56,944 nt of DNA from Paenibacillus lupini (lineage in GTDB: Bacteria; Bacillota; Bacilli; Paenibacillales; Paenibacillaceae): contig NZ_JAASRW010000016.1 in assembly GCF_011761355.1 (NCBI RefSeq), forward strand, positions 1 through 56,944, in the 5' to 3' direction. The notes beneath the pieces were generated by a model, which was given only the letters and a program-made list of their open reading frames with translations, was not told the DNA's origin and did not search any database. Positions 34,631-42,922 of the stretch are shown piece by piece (position 1 is the stretch's first letter; the number at the start of each line of letters is the position of its first letter). A program made the position numbers and the translations under genes.

Positions 34631-34867
34631 ATGGAAATCTTTTGGAAGATTTTGCTCGTTATTTTCGCAGTTGGCTTGATATCGGTCGTATTGCTTCAAA
34701 AAGGGAAAAGTGCTGGTTTGTCTGGTGCAATCTCTGGCGGTGCTGAGCATTTGTTCGGTAAGCAGAAAGCTCGCGGTTTGGACTTGTTCCTTCAGCGTCT
34801 GACAGTAGGCCTGGCTTCTGGATTTTTCATCTTAGCTTTGGTTGTAGCATACGTCGTTAAAGTTTAA
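34631..34867 (+). CDS. secG: Preprotein translocase subunit SecG
   Basis: The 78-aa membrane protein has two hydrophobic helices (about residues 4-22 and 54-76) with the SecG loop VVLLQKGKSAGLSGAISGGA and the GLDLFLQRLT segment between them. It supports SecYEG-mediated export. The ATG at 34631 follows GGAGGTGG. The eno-secG-rnr-smpB-ssrA order is conserved in Bacillales. Confidence 0.94.
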   Translation: MEIFWKILLVIFAVGLISVVLLQKGKSAGLSGAISGGAEHLFGKQKARGLDLFLQRLTVGLASGFFILALVVAYVVKV

Positions 34868-34886
34868 TGTTCATGATTCGTACTCG

Positions 34887-34912
34887 AAAACGGAGGGATA
34901 CCTCCGTTTTTT
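34887..34912 (+). terminator. secG terminator
   Basis: AAAACGGAGG/CCTCCGTTTT with a GATA loop and a T run. Confidence 0.9.
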
Positions 34913-35044
34913 GTTTTTTCCGGGGTTTTACGGATGCTGGGGAATGATTTCGTGTATACTTACGGTATATGATATTCTATCAGCCGGTAGTCAAAATAAC
35001 GGTAGAAAAGGCCTCCGGTGTATGAGGTGACTAGGAGAATTATG

Positions 35045-37876
35045 ATGCAAGAGCAGGAACTGCTTGATTTTATGAGGGAAACGGCTTATAAGCCAATGAC
35101 TTATCAGGAGCTGGAACAGCATTTCGGCATAACCGATGCGACGGAGTTTAAACAATTCCTGAAGATGTTAAACCAGTTGGAGGAAGAAGGTAAGGTCATT
35201 CGGACGCGCAACGAGCGCTATGGCGTTCCAGAGAGAATGAACCTGCTGAGAGGTAAAATCCAGGCGCATGCGAAAGGGTTCGCATTCCTATTGCCGGATG
35301 AGAAGGATCACCCTGACGTTTACATACATGCTAACGATCAGAAGAGTGCGATGAACGGTGATATCGTACTGGTACGGATTACCTCGCAAAGCGAAGGCGG
35401 AGGACGAATGGAAGGCGAGGTTGTCCGCATTGTGCAGCGTGCGGTCACTCAGGTTGTCGGTACCTTCGACAGTCATGAAGCTTATGGCTTTGTGATTCCG
35501 GATGACAAACGGATTAACCGTGATATTTTTATCGCGAAAGGCGAGTTCCAAGGTGCGGTGTCGGGACAAAAGGTTGTCGTCCGTATTGTATCTTATCCGG
35601 AAGGACGTTCTGCTGCGCAAGGTGAGATCGTTGAGATTCTAGGGCATAAAAATGATCCGGGTATCGACATCCTGTCGATTATTCGCAAGCATCAGCTGCC
35701 AGAGAGCTTCCCCGATGAAGTAATGGCGGAGGCTGAAGCAGCCCCGGATTCCATTACTGAGGAAGAGATTATCGAGCAGGGCCGCCGCGACCTGCGCGGT
35801 GAAGTTATTGTTACGATTGACGGTGAAGATGCGAAAGACCTTGATGATGCTGTTCATGTGAAGCGGCTTGAGAATGGTAACTACCTGCTTGGTGTTCATA
35901 TCGCAGATGTCGGGTATTACGTGAAAGAGAAATCGGAGCTTGATCAAGAAGCGTTCCGCCGTGGTTGCAGCGTATATCTCGTTGATCGGGTTATTCCAAT
36001 GCTGCCGCATCGGTTGTCGAATGGGATCTGCTCGCTGAATCCTCAGGTTGACCGTCTGACGCTGTCCTGCGAAATGGAATTTGAAGCGAAGACGCTAAAG
36101 CGCGTTCGTCATGATGTGTTCACGAGTGTGATCAAGACGAAAGAACGTATGACCTATACGAATGTGAAGAAGATCCTGACAGCAACGGAAGAGGAACCGC
36201 AAACCGAGCTGAAGGAACGTTATGCAGATCTTCTTGATATGTTCAGCTTGATGGAAGAGCTGGCGATGAAGCTTCGGAAGAAACGGATGAAGCGTGGCGC
36301 GATTGACTTTGATTTCCAAGAGTCGAAGGTAATCGTGGACGAGCAGGGCAAAGCGGTTGATATTGTGAAAAGAGAGCGTTCTGTCGCTGAGCAGATTATT
36401 GAGGAATTCATGCTCTCGGCGAATGAGACAGTGGCGGAGCATTTCCACTGGCTGCGCGTTCCGTTCCTATACCGGATCCATGAAGATCCGGATCAAGAAA
36501 AACTGCTTCACTTCATGCAATTCGCTTCGAACTTTGGTTATGTCGTGAAGGGTAAGGGGAATTCGGTTCACCCTCGCGCTCTGCAGACACTGCTTGAAGA
36601 GATTCGCGGCTCGAAAGAAGAGACAGTTATCTCAACAGTGATGCTGCGCTCCATGAAGCAGGCGAAATATGATGCTGAGAGCCTAGGTCACTTTGGTCTC
36701 GCGGCTGAGTTTTATTCCCACTTTACCTCGCCAATCCGGCGTTATCCGGACCTTGTGATTCACCGTGTGATCCGCGAAGTGCTGGACAACCGTGGTGCAT
36801 TAACGGAAGCGCGCAACGAAGCACTCGCAGCACGCATGCCGGATATTGCGCAGCATTCATCCGAACGTGAGCGTGTAGCGGTTGATGCAGAGCGGGATAC
36901 GGATAAGCTCAAAAAATGTGAATACATGCTGGATAAAGTCGGAGAAGAATTCGACGGTATTATCAGCAGTGTGACAAGCTTCGGCATGTTTGTCGAATTG
37001 AGTAATACGGTGGAAGGGCTTATTCGTCTAAGCGATATGTCGGATGACTATTACCACTTCCATGAGCTTCATATGGTGCTGATCGGCGAACGTACCTCGA
37101 AGGTCTATCGTATTGGTGATGAAGTGAAAATCCGCGTCTCGCGGGTAAATATGGACGACCATACGATCGACTTTGAGATGGTTGATATGAAGCCGCGCAG
37201 CGATTTCAAAGGCGTAGCGGATGCAGGCTTTGGTGCTGGCCGAGGCAACAATGGCCGCAAACGCGGAGGTTTTGGCCGCGGTGGTGATGCGGGAGCTGTG
37301 GCTGGTCGCGGAGGCGACCGCGCTAGCGGCGGACGCCGCGGCGGAGATAAGCGCGCCGGGCAAAACAGTGCGCAAGGTGGTTCTCGCGGCGGCGCAAATG
37401 CGGGCCGCGGCAAGGCCGGCGAAGCCGGTGGCGCGCAGCGGAAGCGCGGAGGCGCTGACCGCGGAGCGGCGCAGGGCGCGAATCGCCCAGCCGAAGGCGC
37501 GGCGGAGCGCACGCCATGGCAAGAGCCGGCGAAGCCGCTCGAGCAAGGGCGTCAAGTGCGCGGAGCAAGATCGCGCACGGATATGTGGGGGCTGCCGATT
37601 AGCGGCAGCCGAGGTCGCGATGCCGATACGGGCGAAGATCCGGATCAAGGGCAGCGCTCAGGCGGTAATCGTGGTGGCCGAGGTCAACGCGGAGATCGCA
37701 GTGGAGGCCAGCGTGGTACTGGTCAGCGCAGCGGCGGCACAAATTCTTCGAGTGGAGTGAATAATTCCAGCGAAGAAGGGAAAAATAAGAAAAGAAAAAG
37801 AAATAGCGGAGACGGCAGTAATAACAACGGAGGAGGCAACTCCACCGCAGCGTTTGTCCGCAAGAAACGTAAATAA
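35045..37876 (+). CDS. rnr: Ribonuclease R with an extended Gly/Arg-rich tail
   Basis: The 943-aa exoribonuclease degrades structured RNA 3' to 5' and works with SmpB-tmRNA on stalled messages. Domains in order: N-terminal helix-turn-helix (about 10-65), two cold-shock domains (about 66-220), the RNB catalytic domain with VTIDGEDAKDLDDAVHV and FTSPIRRYPDLVIHR, and S1 (about 630-716). After S1 comes a tail of about 225 residues, rich in Gly, Arg, Asn, Ala and Lys with many RGG/RGGD units, far longer than the basic end of B. subtilis RNase R (about 780 aa in all). The tail coding is locally very GC-rich. Start at the second of two adjacent ATGs, seven bases after AGGAG; 35042 is possible. Confidence 0.93.
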   Translation: MQEQELLDFMRETAYKPMTYQELEQHFGITDATEFKQFLKMLNQLEEEGKVIRTRNERYGVPERMNLLRGKIQAHAKGFAFLLPDEKDHPDVYIHANDQKSAMNGDIVLVRITSQSEGGGRMEGEVVRIVQRAVTQVVGTFDSHEAYGFVIPDDKRINRDIFIAKGEFQGAVSGQKVVVRIVSYPEGRSAAQGEIVEILGHKNDPGIDILSIIRKHQLPESFPDEVMAEAEAAPDSITEEEIIEQGRRDLRGEVIVTIDGEDAKDLDDAVHVKRLENGNYLLGVHIADVGYYVKEKSELDQEAFRRGCSVYLVDRVIPMLPHRLSNGICSLNPQVDRLTLSCEMEFEAKTLKRVRHDVFTSVIKTKERMTYTNVKKILTATEEEPQTELKERYADLLDMFSLMEELAMKLRKKRMKRGAIDFDFQESKVIVDEQGKAVDIVKRERSVAEQIIEEFMLSANETVAEHFHWLRVPFLYRIHEDPDQEKLLHFMQFASNFGYVVKGKGNSVHPRALQTLLEEIRGSKEETVISTVMLRSMKQAKYDAESLGHFGLAAEFYSHFTSPIRRYPDLVIHRVIREVLDNRGALTEARNEALAARMPDIAQHSSERERVAVDAERDTDKLKKCEYMLDKVGEEFDGIISSVTSFGMFVELSNTVEGLIRLSDMSDDYYHFHELHMVLIGERTSKVYRIGDEVKIRVSRVNMDDHTIDFEMVDMKPRSDFKGVADAGFGAGRGNNGRKRGGFGRGGDAGAVAGRGGDRASGGRRGGDKRAGQNSAQGGSRGGANAGRGKAGEAGGAQRKRGGADRGAAQGANRPAEGAAERTPWQEPAKPLEQGRQVRGARSRTDMWGLPISGSRGRDADTGEDPDQGQRSGGNRGGRGQRGDRSGGQRGTGQRSGGTNSSSGVNNSSEEGKNKKRKRNSGDGSNNNGGGNSTAAFVRKKRK

Positions 37877-37921
37877 AAGTAAATAAATATGGAACATATA
37901 TAGTACTAAACCTGGGAAAAT

Positions 37922-37969
37922 GGTGCTGCCAGAAGCGGCGCGGTCTGCGAGTAAGCAGCACCGTTTCTT
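37922..37969 (+). terminator. Candidate rnr terminator
   Basis: 8-bp stem GGTGCTGC/GCAGCACC with a long loop and a broken T tail (GTTTCTT); moderate. Confidence 0.55.
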
Positions 37970-38058
37970 AGGATAAGCTGGGAAAATATATTTAAGCTTG
38001 TCGCTTGCATTTTGAATTTGGGTATAGTACACTCAAAGCAATTGATGATATGAACCTG

Positions 38059-38120
38059 AATTCACATATTGAAAAGGGTGTCATTAAAGTCATGGACCTT
38101 TTTCAATGTGTGAATTTTTT
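38059..38120 (+). terminator. Strong hairpin with T run in the csp leader
   Basis: Stem AATTCACATATTGAAAAGG with CCTTTTTCAATGTGTGAATT (one bulge) and a TTTTTT tail, only 50 bases before the cold-shock start codon. It may terminate read-through from rnr, or work as an attenuator in a long csp 5' leader; TATAGT at 38023-38028 upstream is a possible -10. Confidence 0.65.
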
Positions 38121-38170
38121 GTTTCGATACGAAATAGGCGCATATTAATACATTTTTGGAGGTAATACAC

Positions 38171-38371
38171 ATGCAACAAGGTACTGTTAAATGGTTCAAC
38201 GCTGAGAAAGGTTTCGGCTTCATCGAAGTTGAAGGCGGCAATGACGTATTCGTTCACTTCTCCGCAATCGTTGGCGAAGGCTTCAAAACTCTTGAAGAAG
38301 GCCAACGCGTTGAGTTCAACGTTGTTCAAGGCAACCGTGGACCACAAGCTGAGAACGTTGTTAAGCTGTAA
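38171..38371 (+). CDS. Cold-shock protein (CspA/CspB family)
   Basis: The 66-aa single cold-shock domain has RNP1 KGFGFIEVEGG and RNP2 VFVHFSAI, with the N-terminal MQQGTVKWFNAEKGFGFI. It binds single-stranded RNA and DNA as a chaperone. The ATG at 38171 lies seven bases after GGAGGT. A long structured leader and its own terminator suggest regulation at the RNA level. Confidence 0.95.
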   Translation: MQQGTVKWFNAEKGFGFIEVEGGNDVFVHFSAIVGEGFKTLEEGQRVEFNVVQGNRGPQAENVVKL

Positions 38372-38391
38372 TAGCTTAATTTAACGAACGG

Positions 38392-38419
38392 AGACCGCCC
38401 TTAATGGGGCGGTCTTTTT
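38392..38419 (+). terminator. csp terminator
   Basis: AGACCGCCC/GGGGCGGTCT stem, TTAAT loop and T run. Confidence 0.9.
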
Positions 38420-38455
38420 ATTTATGTAAGCGATGTATTTCCGCGGACAGGTCTC

Positions 38456-38484
38456 TTGCTTTAGGCTTTTAAAGTTGTTACAAT
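38456..38484 (+). promoter_or_regulatory. smpB promoter
   Basis: TTGCTT and TACAAT separated by 17 bases, 60 bases before smpB. Confidence 0.6.
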
Positions 38485-38544
38485 GAATTCCTAATAGCGC
38501 GCATTTAGAGCTGAATGACGTAAACAAAGATGAGGTGAAAGACT

Positions 38545-39027
38545 GTGGGTAGTAAGAAAAATGACGGAAAGCAACTCGCTCAGAATAAGAAAGCTTCCCA
38601 TGATTACTTCATTGAGGATACGTATGAAGCGGGAATCGTGCTTATGGGTACGGAGATTAAAGCACTCCGAATGGGCAAGGCGAATATTGGTGATGCGTTC
38701 GCGACGATCCGGAACGGCGAGATGTTCATTCATAATATGCACATCAGTCCTTTTGAACAAGGCAACCGCCACAATCCAACCGATCCAACACGCGCTCGGA
38801 AGCTGTTGCTTCATAAGCAGCAAATTCACAAACTGCTCGGCCAGTCCAAGCAGGAAGGCTATTCGATCGTACCGCTTAAGATTTATGTACGCAATGGCTA
38901 CGCGAAGCTGCTGATTGGCCTTGGTAAAGGTAAGAAGCAGTATGATAAGCGTGAGACTGCTGCCAAGCGTGATGCACAGCGTGATATCCAGCGTGTGCTT
39001 CGTGAGAAGCAGAAGGTTGCAAGATAA
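38545..39027 (+). CDS. smpB: SsrA-binding protein SmpB
   Basis: The 160-aa protein brings tmRNA to stalled ribosomes. Family stretches are NKKASHDYFIEDTYEAGIVL, GTEIKALRMGKANI, and the basic C-terminal tail KKQYDKRETAAKRDAQRDIQ. It starts with GTG at 38545 after GAGGTGAAA. Its partner tmRNA follows 220 bases downstream and RNase R lies just upstream, so three trans-translation parts are together. Confidence 0.96.
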   Translation: MGSKKNDGKQLAQNKKASHDYFIEDTYEAGIVLMGTEIKALRMGKANIGDAFATIRNGEMFIHNMHISPFEQGNRHNPTDPTRARKLLLHKQQIHKLLGQSKQEGYSIVPLKIYVRNGYAKLLIGLGKGKKQYDKRETAAKRDAQRDIQRVLREKQKVAR

Positions 39028-39089
39028 CCTTTTATGGTGCATCCTGTATGTACTGGTATCAAGAAGCTAAGCAATTGTCATTGAGTTCG

Positions 39090-39098
39090 TGTTATACT
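39090..39098 (+). promoter_or_regulatory. ssrA extended -10 promoter
   Basis: TGTTATACT, an extended -10, about 150 bases before the mature tmRNA 5' end. Confidence 0.45.
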
Positions 39099-39248
39099 AG
39101 AGAAGCGCTAAAGGAAAGACGAGGCGCTGATCTAGAAGTTATACAAGGTAAGGTAATGCTTGCTTGTAATGAAATAGCGTGTAAGTGCGCTACACCTCAT
39201 TCCAGGCGTTCTTGAAGCTAATCGGCAATATGCCGTTTATGCGATATT

Positions 39249-39613
39249 GGGGGCGTTTATGGATTCGACGGGGATAGTACGAGCATGGGTTGCGGGTAGC
39301 AGGGAGTCGTCTGCTTCATCAACGCTAAAGCCTATTAAATGGCAAACAACAACAAACTTACGCTTTCGCAGCTTAATAACCTGTGAGCGTGCTCCTACCT
39401 AGCATCGCCCATGTGACTAGACTAGGGGCTAACAAGTAGTGGGATACGCCGTTCGGTCTCCGCCTGGGGTCGACGGAAGAAGATAATCAGGCTGACCCAA
39501 CGCGTAGTCGGTTACGGGACGACGCTCGGGTGACATCAATACTGTGACTACACCCGTAGAAGCCTGTGTGGCGTTGTCTTCGGACAGGGGTTCAAATCCC
39601 CTCGCCTCCACCA
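39249..39613 (+). ncRNA. ssrA: tmRNA (SsrA)
   Basis: The 365-base tmRNA starts GGGGGCGTTTATGGATTCGACGGGG and ends CGCCTCCACCA; the ends pair as an alanine-type acceptor stem and the T arm GGTTCAAATCC is present. The tag frame is GGC AAA CAA … GCA GCT TAA at 39341-39376, giving GKQQQTYAFAA after the tRNA-borne alanine. The degradation signal therefore ends in AFAA. Several pseudoknot stems lie in between. Confidence 0.96.
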
Positions 39614-39615
39614 TG

Positions 39616-39645
39616 AAAAACCCGACCGCATGAGGTCGGGTTTTT
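39616..39645 (+). terminator. ssrA terminator
   Basis: 12-bp stem AAAAACCCGACC/GGTCGGGTTTTT with a GCATGA loop. Confidence 0.93.
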
Positions 39646-40089
39646 GCTTTGTTTTAAATTGATAAATATTCCTAATAATTGGATTGTTAATATTAAAAAA
39701 TGAATGTTTTTTATTATTGTCTGAGAAGGTCGTAAGCTAATTTAACTGCTTGTGAGAGTGGATATAATACAAAGATTATCATACCGTCGAGAACGAGGTT
39801 TCGTGCGAAATCATTAGGGCAAGGTGTTGAGTCCTAGCCTCTAAAAGTTCGGCAAAATTTTTCTGTCGACCTTTTGTATTTTAATCAATTTGGCACAGAA
39901 GCGTTGTAGTGCCTTCTAGAACGGCGATATGACGGGTATGGGTAATGAGGCGGCTGAAACTCTCATTGGAGTTGTAGAAGGCGTTTATAACGGTTAGAGT
40001 GGGCCATAGAGAACTATATATTTAAGGATGATTGCCAAGGCAATGGATACCGAATCGGTCCGATTAGCATTCAACAAGCGAGCGCAAGT
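39646..40089. other. Gene-free AT-rich stretch
   Basis: No convincing gene in any frame. The first hundred bases (from TGGATTGTTAATAT at 39680) resemble the leader at 55415 on the other side of the mannosidase block. A TATAAT sits at 39763-39768. The rest may be decayed sequence, which I cannot assign. Confidence 0.5.
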
Positions 40090-40130
40090 AAAAAAGAGGA
40101 TGAACCAGCCATGGCCGGTTCATCCTCTTT
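40090..40130 (-). terminator. Terminator of the mannosidase operon
   Basis: AAAGAGGATGAACC/GGTTCATCCTCTTT stem with an inner GCC/GGC; the plus-strand A run (40090-40095) is the T tail for minus-strand transcription. Confidence 0.9.
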
Positions 40131-40162
40131 CTCATTTCGTTAAAAGCCAGTTCACAACGGCG

Positions 40163-42922
40163 TCACTTCGCTGCCGTGATGCCTACCGTATAGATCTCGC
40201 AAGGCCCGAGCTCCGCTGCGTACGAGCCGTTCGCACTTTCACCGGACGGCTGCAGGCGTTCGCCTGCCTGTTCGAGCACGTCGCTCGCATACGCCACTGC
40301 GGCCGCGCCGACGTTCGGCTGCGCCTGCAGCTTCGCGGCTTCAGGCCGCATGTTGAACCAGCGCAGCATGAGGTCGCCCGTCGCTTCCGCGATCTTGGCA
40401 GAGGAGAACGCAATGCCTTCTCCTTCCCATGCCAGGAACGAGTGCGTCGGCGATAGTGTTCCGCTGTGTACGCCGGTCTGCGCGCTTGTCCACGGCGCTT
40501 GGAACTGATACGCGTCCGCGTACGCGCCTGTTGCCGCGCCATCGCCGCCATGCGGAAGAATCAACAGTTGGGTCGTATGCTCACCGAGGCATTGCGCTTC
40601 CGGCGTCGGGAAGACGCCCCAGTCGCCCAGCTCGGAGACGGAACGAAGCAGCGTGACGGCAATCGTATTGCGGCCGTCGCGAAGCACTTCGTATTCGTTC
40701 AAGCCCAGATTCGCGATCGTGAGGCCCTGCGTACCGTCGCTGACATCGGCAAAGGCTTGCTGATGCTGCGCGTTACTCGGGTTCTCCCATTCGACGGCCG
40801 GCTCGTTGCCCCGAACCGCCACTTCGAAGATCGCGTCAGCCCGATGGACGGACGCAGCCAGGTCGGTCGGGAACAAGGCGCGCACGCGATGGTCCTTCGC
40901 TTGGTTATTGAACGTCGTGCTGATGCCTACGCCGCGCCCGGAGCGTTCCAAGCTGACGACGGTGCGAATCGTAAACGGCACGAATGTTGTCGATCGGCCG
41001 GCTTTGCGCTCGGGATAATAGACAGCTTCCTGCTTCTCCTGCTCGAACAGCTCATCGGCAGATGCCGGGATCGACCAATGATGCACGATCTCGACCGCGG
41101 CGCGGAACGCGCTGTCTTCGATGACGCGAATGTCAGCAGCTAGGCCCTTGGTCGTGAGAACCGGCTCGCCGTCCGGCTGCTTGAACATATACTCGTTGCC
41201 GATATCTCCGACATTTTCATAGATAAGCAGATCGCGGTACGTGCGTCCACTGGCGATATCCGTTACCGCCAAGGTTCCGTCCTCGGCAATTTCGATGCAC
41301 AGGTTGGCGTTCGCAAGCGTACGGGGACCGGTCACCATTGACGGCGACGAAGCGTCATTTGCAGCTCCGAGCACCCAAGCGTAAGTTTTCAAGCCAAGCG
41401 CCGGCACGGCGGTCGCTTCGAACGTCAGCTTCACGCGGCGTGTCCAATACGGCTGACGGAATTTGTCATCTGGCAGGTCGTAGCCGAACTGCAAGCCTAG
41501 ATCCTCGACCGTATGAGCAACGGCGTTGCCGTCCGCATCCACGAGCGTCCGGCCCTCGATGGACATTTCCTTCATCATACGAATCATATCATTCGGGGCG
41601 ATGCCTTCACGGAAATACACGCGCGTAATGTCCAGCTCAATTTCCAAGACGCCGCTGCGCGTCCATCCCGTCGTATTGAACGCGACGAGCGGCAGCGGAT
41701 CCTGACCGTAGCCCGCGAATACGCTTGTATCGACCGTACCTGCGACCGCGTGTTTGCTGTCGTCGACGATTGTCTCCGCCACATGACGGCTCTTATCGAA
41801 CCTGGTGACCATCTCGCGGTGCACCTCGTCGACGCTGCAGCCGCAGATGCTGTCGTGCGGATGGTTCTGCATGAGCGTTTTCCAAGCGTACTTCAATAGA
41901 TGATGCGGGTACTTGGCCCGGCCCGTCACATGCGCAAACGCGGCAAGCGGCTCGGCGACCTTCTCGAGGATCGTCTGGCCGACCTGATTCATCTGTTTGA
42001 GGTAGACGCGGGCGGATGCCGTATTCACGAGCGTTGACCAGCCGTCCGTCCGCTGGCTGCGCAGCTCGCCGCGCACGACCGACAATTGCTTGTCTTCGAG
42101 CGACGACTTCAGTGACGCCAGGTAATCCGGGAAATTCGAATGGACGAAATCCATATCCGGGTACAGCTTGCGCGCGACGCGGATCGCTTCGGCCAGATCC
42201 GTCTGGATCGGCTGATGATCGCACCCGTTCATGAACAGCAGCTGTCCCGTCGATGCGTATTTGCCGGCATCGGCCAGCTTGCGGTCCCAGTACTCCTTGG
42301 ATTCCGCTTCATCCACGGGCACCTCATTACCATTGCTGTACCAGTTGGCGAACAGAATGCCGAGCACCTGCGAACCGTCCGGTCCTTCCCATACGAGCTC
42401 CGAGAAGGATGACTCATAAGCGGAGTCCGAGACCATGTTGTTGAACCCCGTCGGCTTGACGCCGCGGCCGAACACCGCGTTGTCGATGCCCGCCTGCTTC
42501 ATGAGCTGCGGCGCTTGGCCTATGTTGCCGAAGGTGTCAGGGAAATACCCGACCTTCGCGATCGTGCCGTAATGCGAGGCATCTTGATGCCCGATCTGCA
42601 GATTTCGGACGTTTGCTTCGCTGCTCGTCAGGAACGCATCCTGCAGGACATACCATGGACCAATATGAATGCGGCCCTCGCGGATCCATTTCTCCAGGCG
42701 CTCCCGTTGGTCCGGGCGTACCTGCAGGTAGTCCTCGATGATGATTGTCTGCCCATCGAGATAGAAGCTGCGGTATTCCGCGTCGTTCTCCAGCGTGTCC
42801 AGCAATGTATCCATGAGTGCGATCAGCCGCACGTGGTGTTTCTCGTAAGGCAGATACCATTCGCGGTCCCAATGCGTGTGCGAGATGATATGTGCTGTTT
42901 TTCTATTATTAGCGTTCGCCAT
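40163..42922 (-). CDS. Alpha-mannosidase, glycoside hydrolase family 38
   Basis: The 919-aa enzyme has the GH38 N-terminal zinc motif HTHWDREWY (residues 15-23), the probable nucleophile Asp129 in YFPDTFGNIGQAPQL, and a third zinc-ligand region near QNHPHDSICGCSVDEVH. The large C-terminal beta-sandwich follows. It is closest in character to bacterial MngB-like enzymes. There is no signal peptide, so it acts in the cytoplasm on imported oligosaccharides. It starts 14 bases inside the end of the preceding hydrolase gene. Last gene of the cluster. The linkage it prefers cannot be read here. Confidence 0.9.
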   Translation of the reverse strand: MANANNRKTAHIISHTHWDREWYLPYEKHHVRLIALMDTLLDTLENDAEYRSFYLDGQTIIIEDYLQVRPDQRERLEKWIREGRIHIGPWYVLQDAFLTSSEANVRNLQIGHQDASHYGTIAKVGYFPDTFGNIGQAPQLMKQAGIDNAVFGRGVKPTGFNNMVSDSAYESSFSELVWEGPDGSQVLGILFANWYSNGNEVPVDEAESKEYWDRKLADAGKYASTGQLLFMNGCDHQPIQTDLAEAIRVARKLYPDMDFVHSNFPDYLASLKSSLEDKQLSVVRGELRSQRTDGWSTLVNTASARVYLKQMNQVGQTILEKVAEPLAAFAHVTGRAKYPHHLLKYAWKTLMQNHPHDSICGCSVDEVHREMVTRFDKSRHVAETIVDDSKHAVAGTVDTSVFAGYGQDPLPLVAFNTTGWTRSGVLEIELDITRVYFREGIAPNDMIRMMKEMSIEGRTLVDADGNAVAHTVEDLGLQFGYDLPDDKFRQPYWTRRVKLTFEATAVPALGLKTYAWVLGAANDASSPSMVTGPRTLANANLCIEIAEDGTLAVTDIASGRTYRDLLIYENVGDIGNEYMFKQPDGEPVLTTKGLAADIRVIEDSAFRAAVEIVHHWSIPASADELFEQEKQEAVYYPERKAGRSTTFVPFTIRTVVSLERSGRGVGISTTFNNQAKDHRVRALFPTDLAASVHRADAIFEVAVRGNEPAVEWENPSNAQHQQAFADVSDGTQGLTIANLGLNEYEVLRDGRNTIAVTLLRSVSELGDWGVFPTPEAQCLGEHTTQLLILPHGGDGAATGAYADAYQFQAPWTSAQTGVHSGTLSPTHSFLAWEGEGIAFSSAKIAEATGDLMLRWFNMRPEAAKLQAQPNVGAAAVAYASDVLEQAGERLQPSGESANGSYAAELGPCEIYTVGITAAK

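Noticed and set aside
39429..39614. Minus-strand frame within tmRNA
   Set aside because: Antisense of the structured tmRNA; no ribosome site and the same spurious type as over tRNAs.
39590..40160. Genomic island integrated at the tmRNA 3' end
   Set aside because: No integrase and no repeat of the tmRNA end (TTCAAATCCCCTCGCCTCCACCA-like) downstream in the window.
40028..40456. Plus-strand frame of 142 codons after tmRNA
   Set aside because: It runs through the mannosidase operon terminator into antisense of the GH38 gene.
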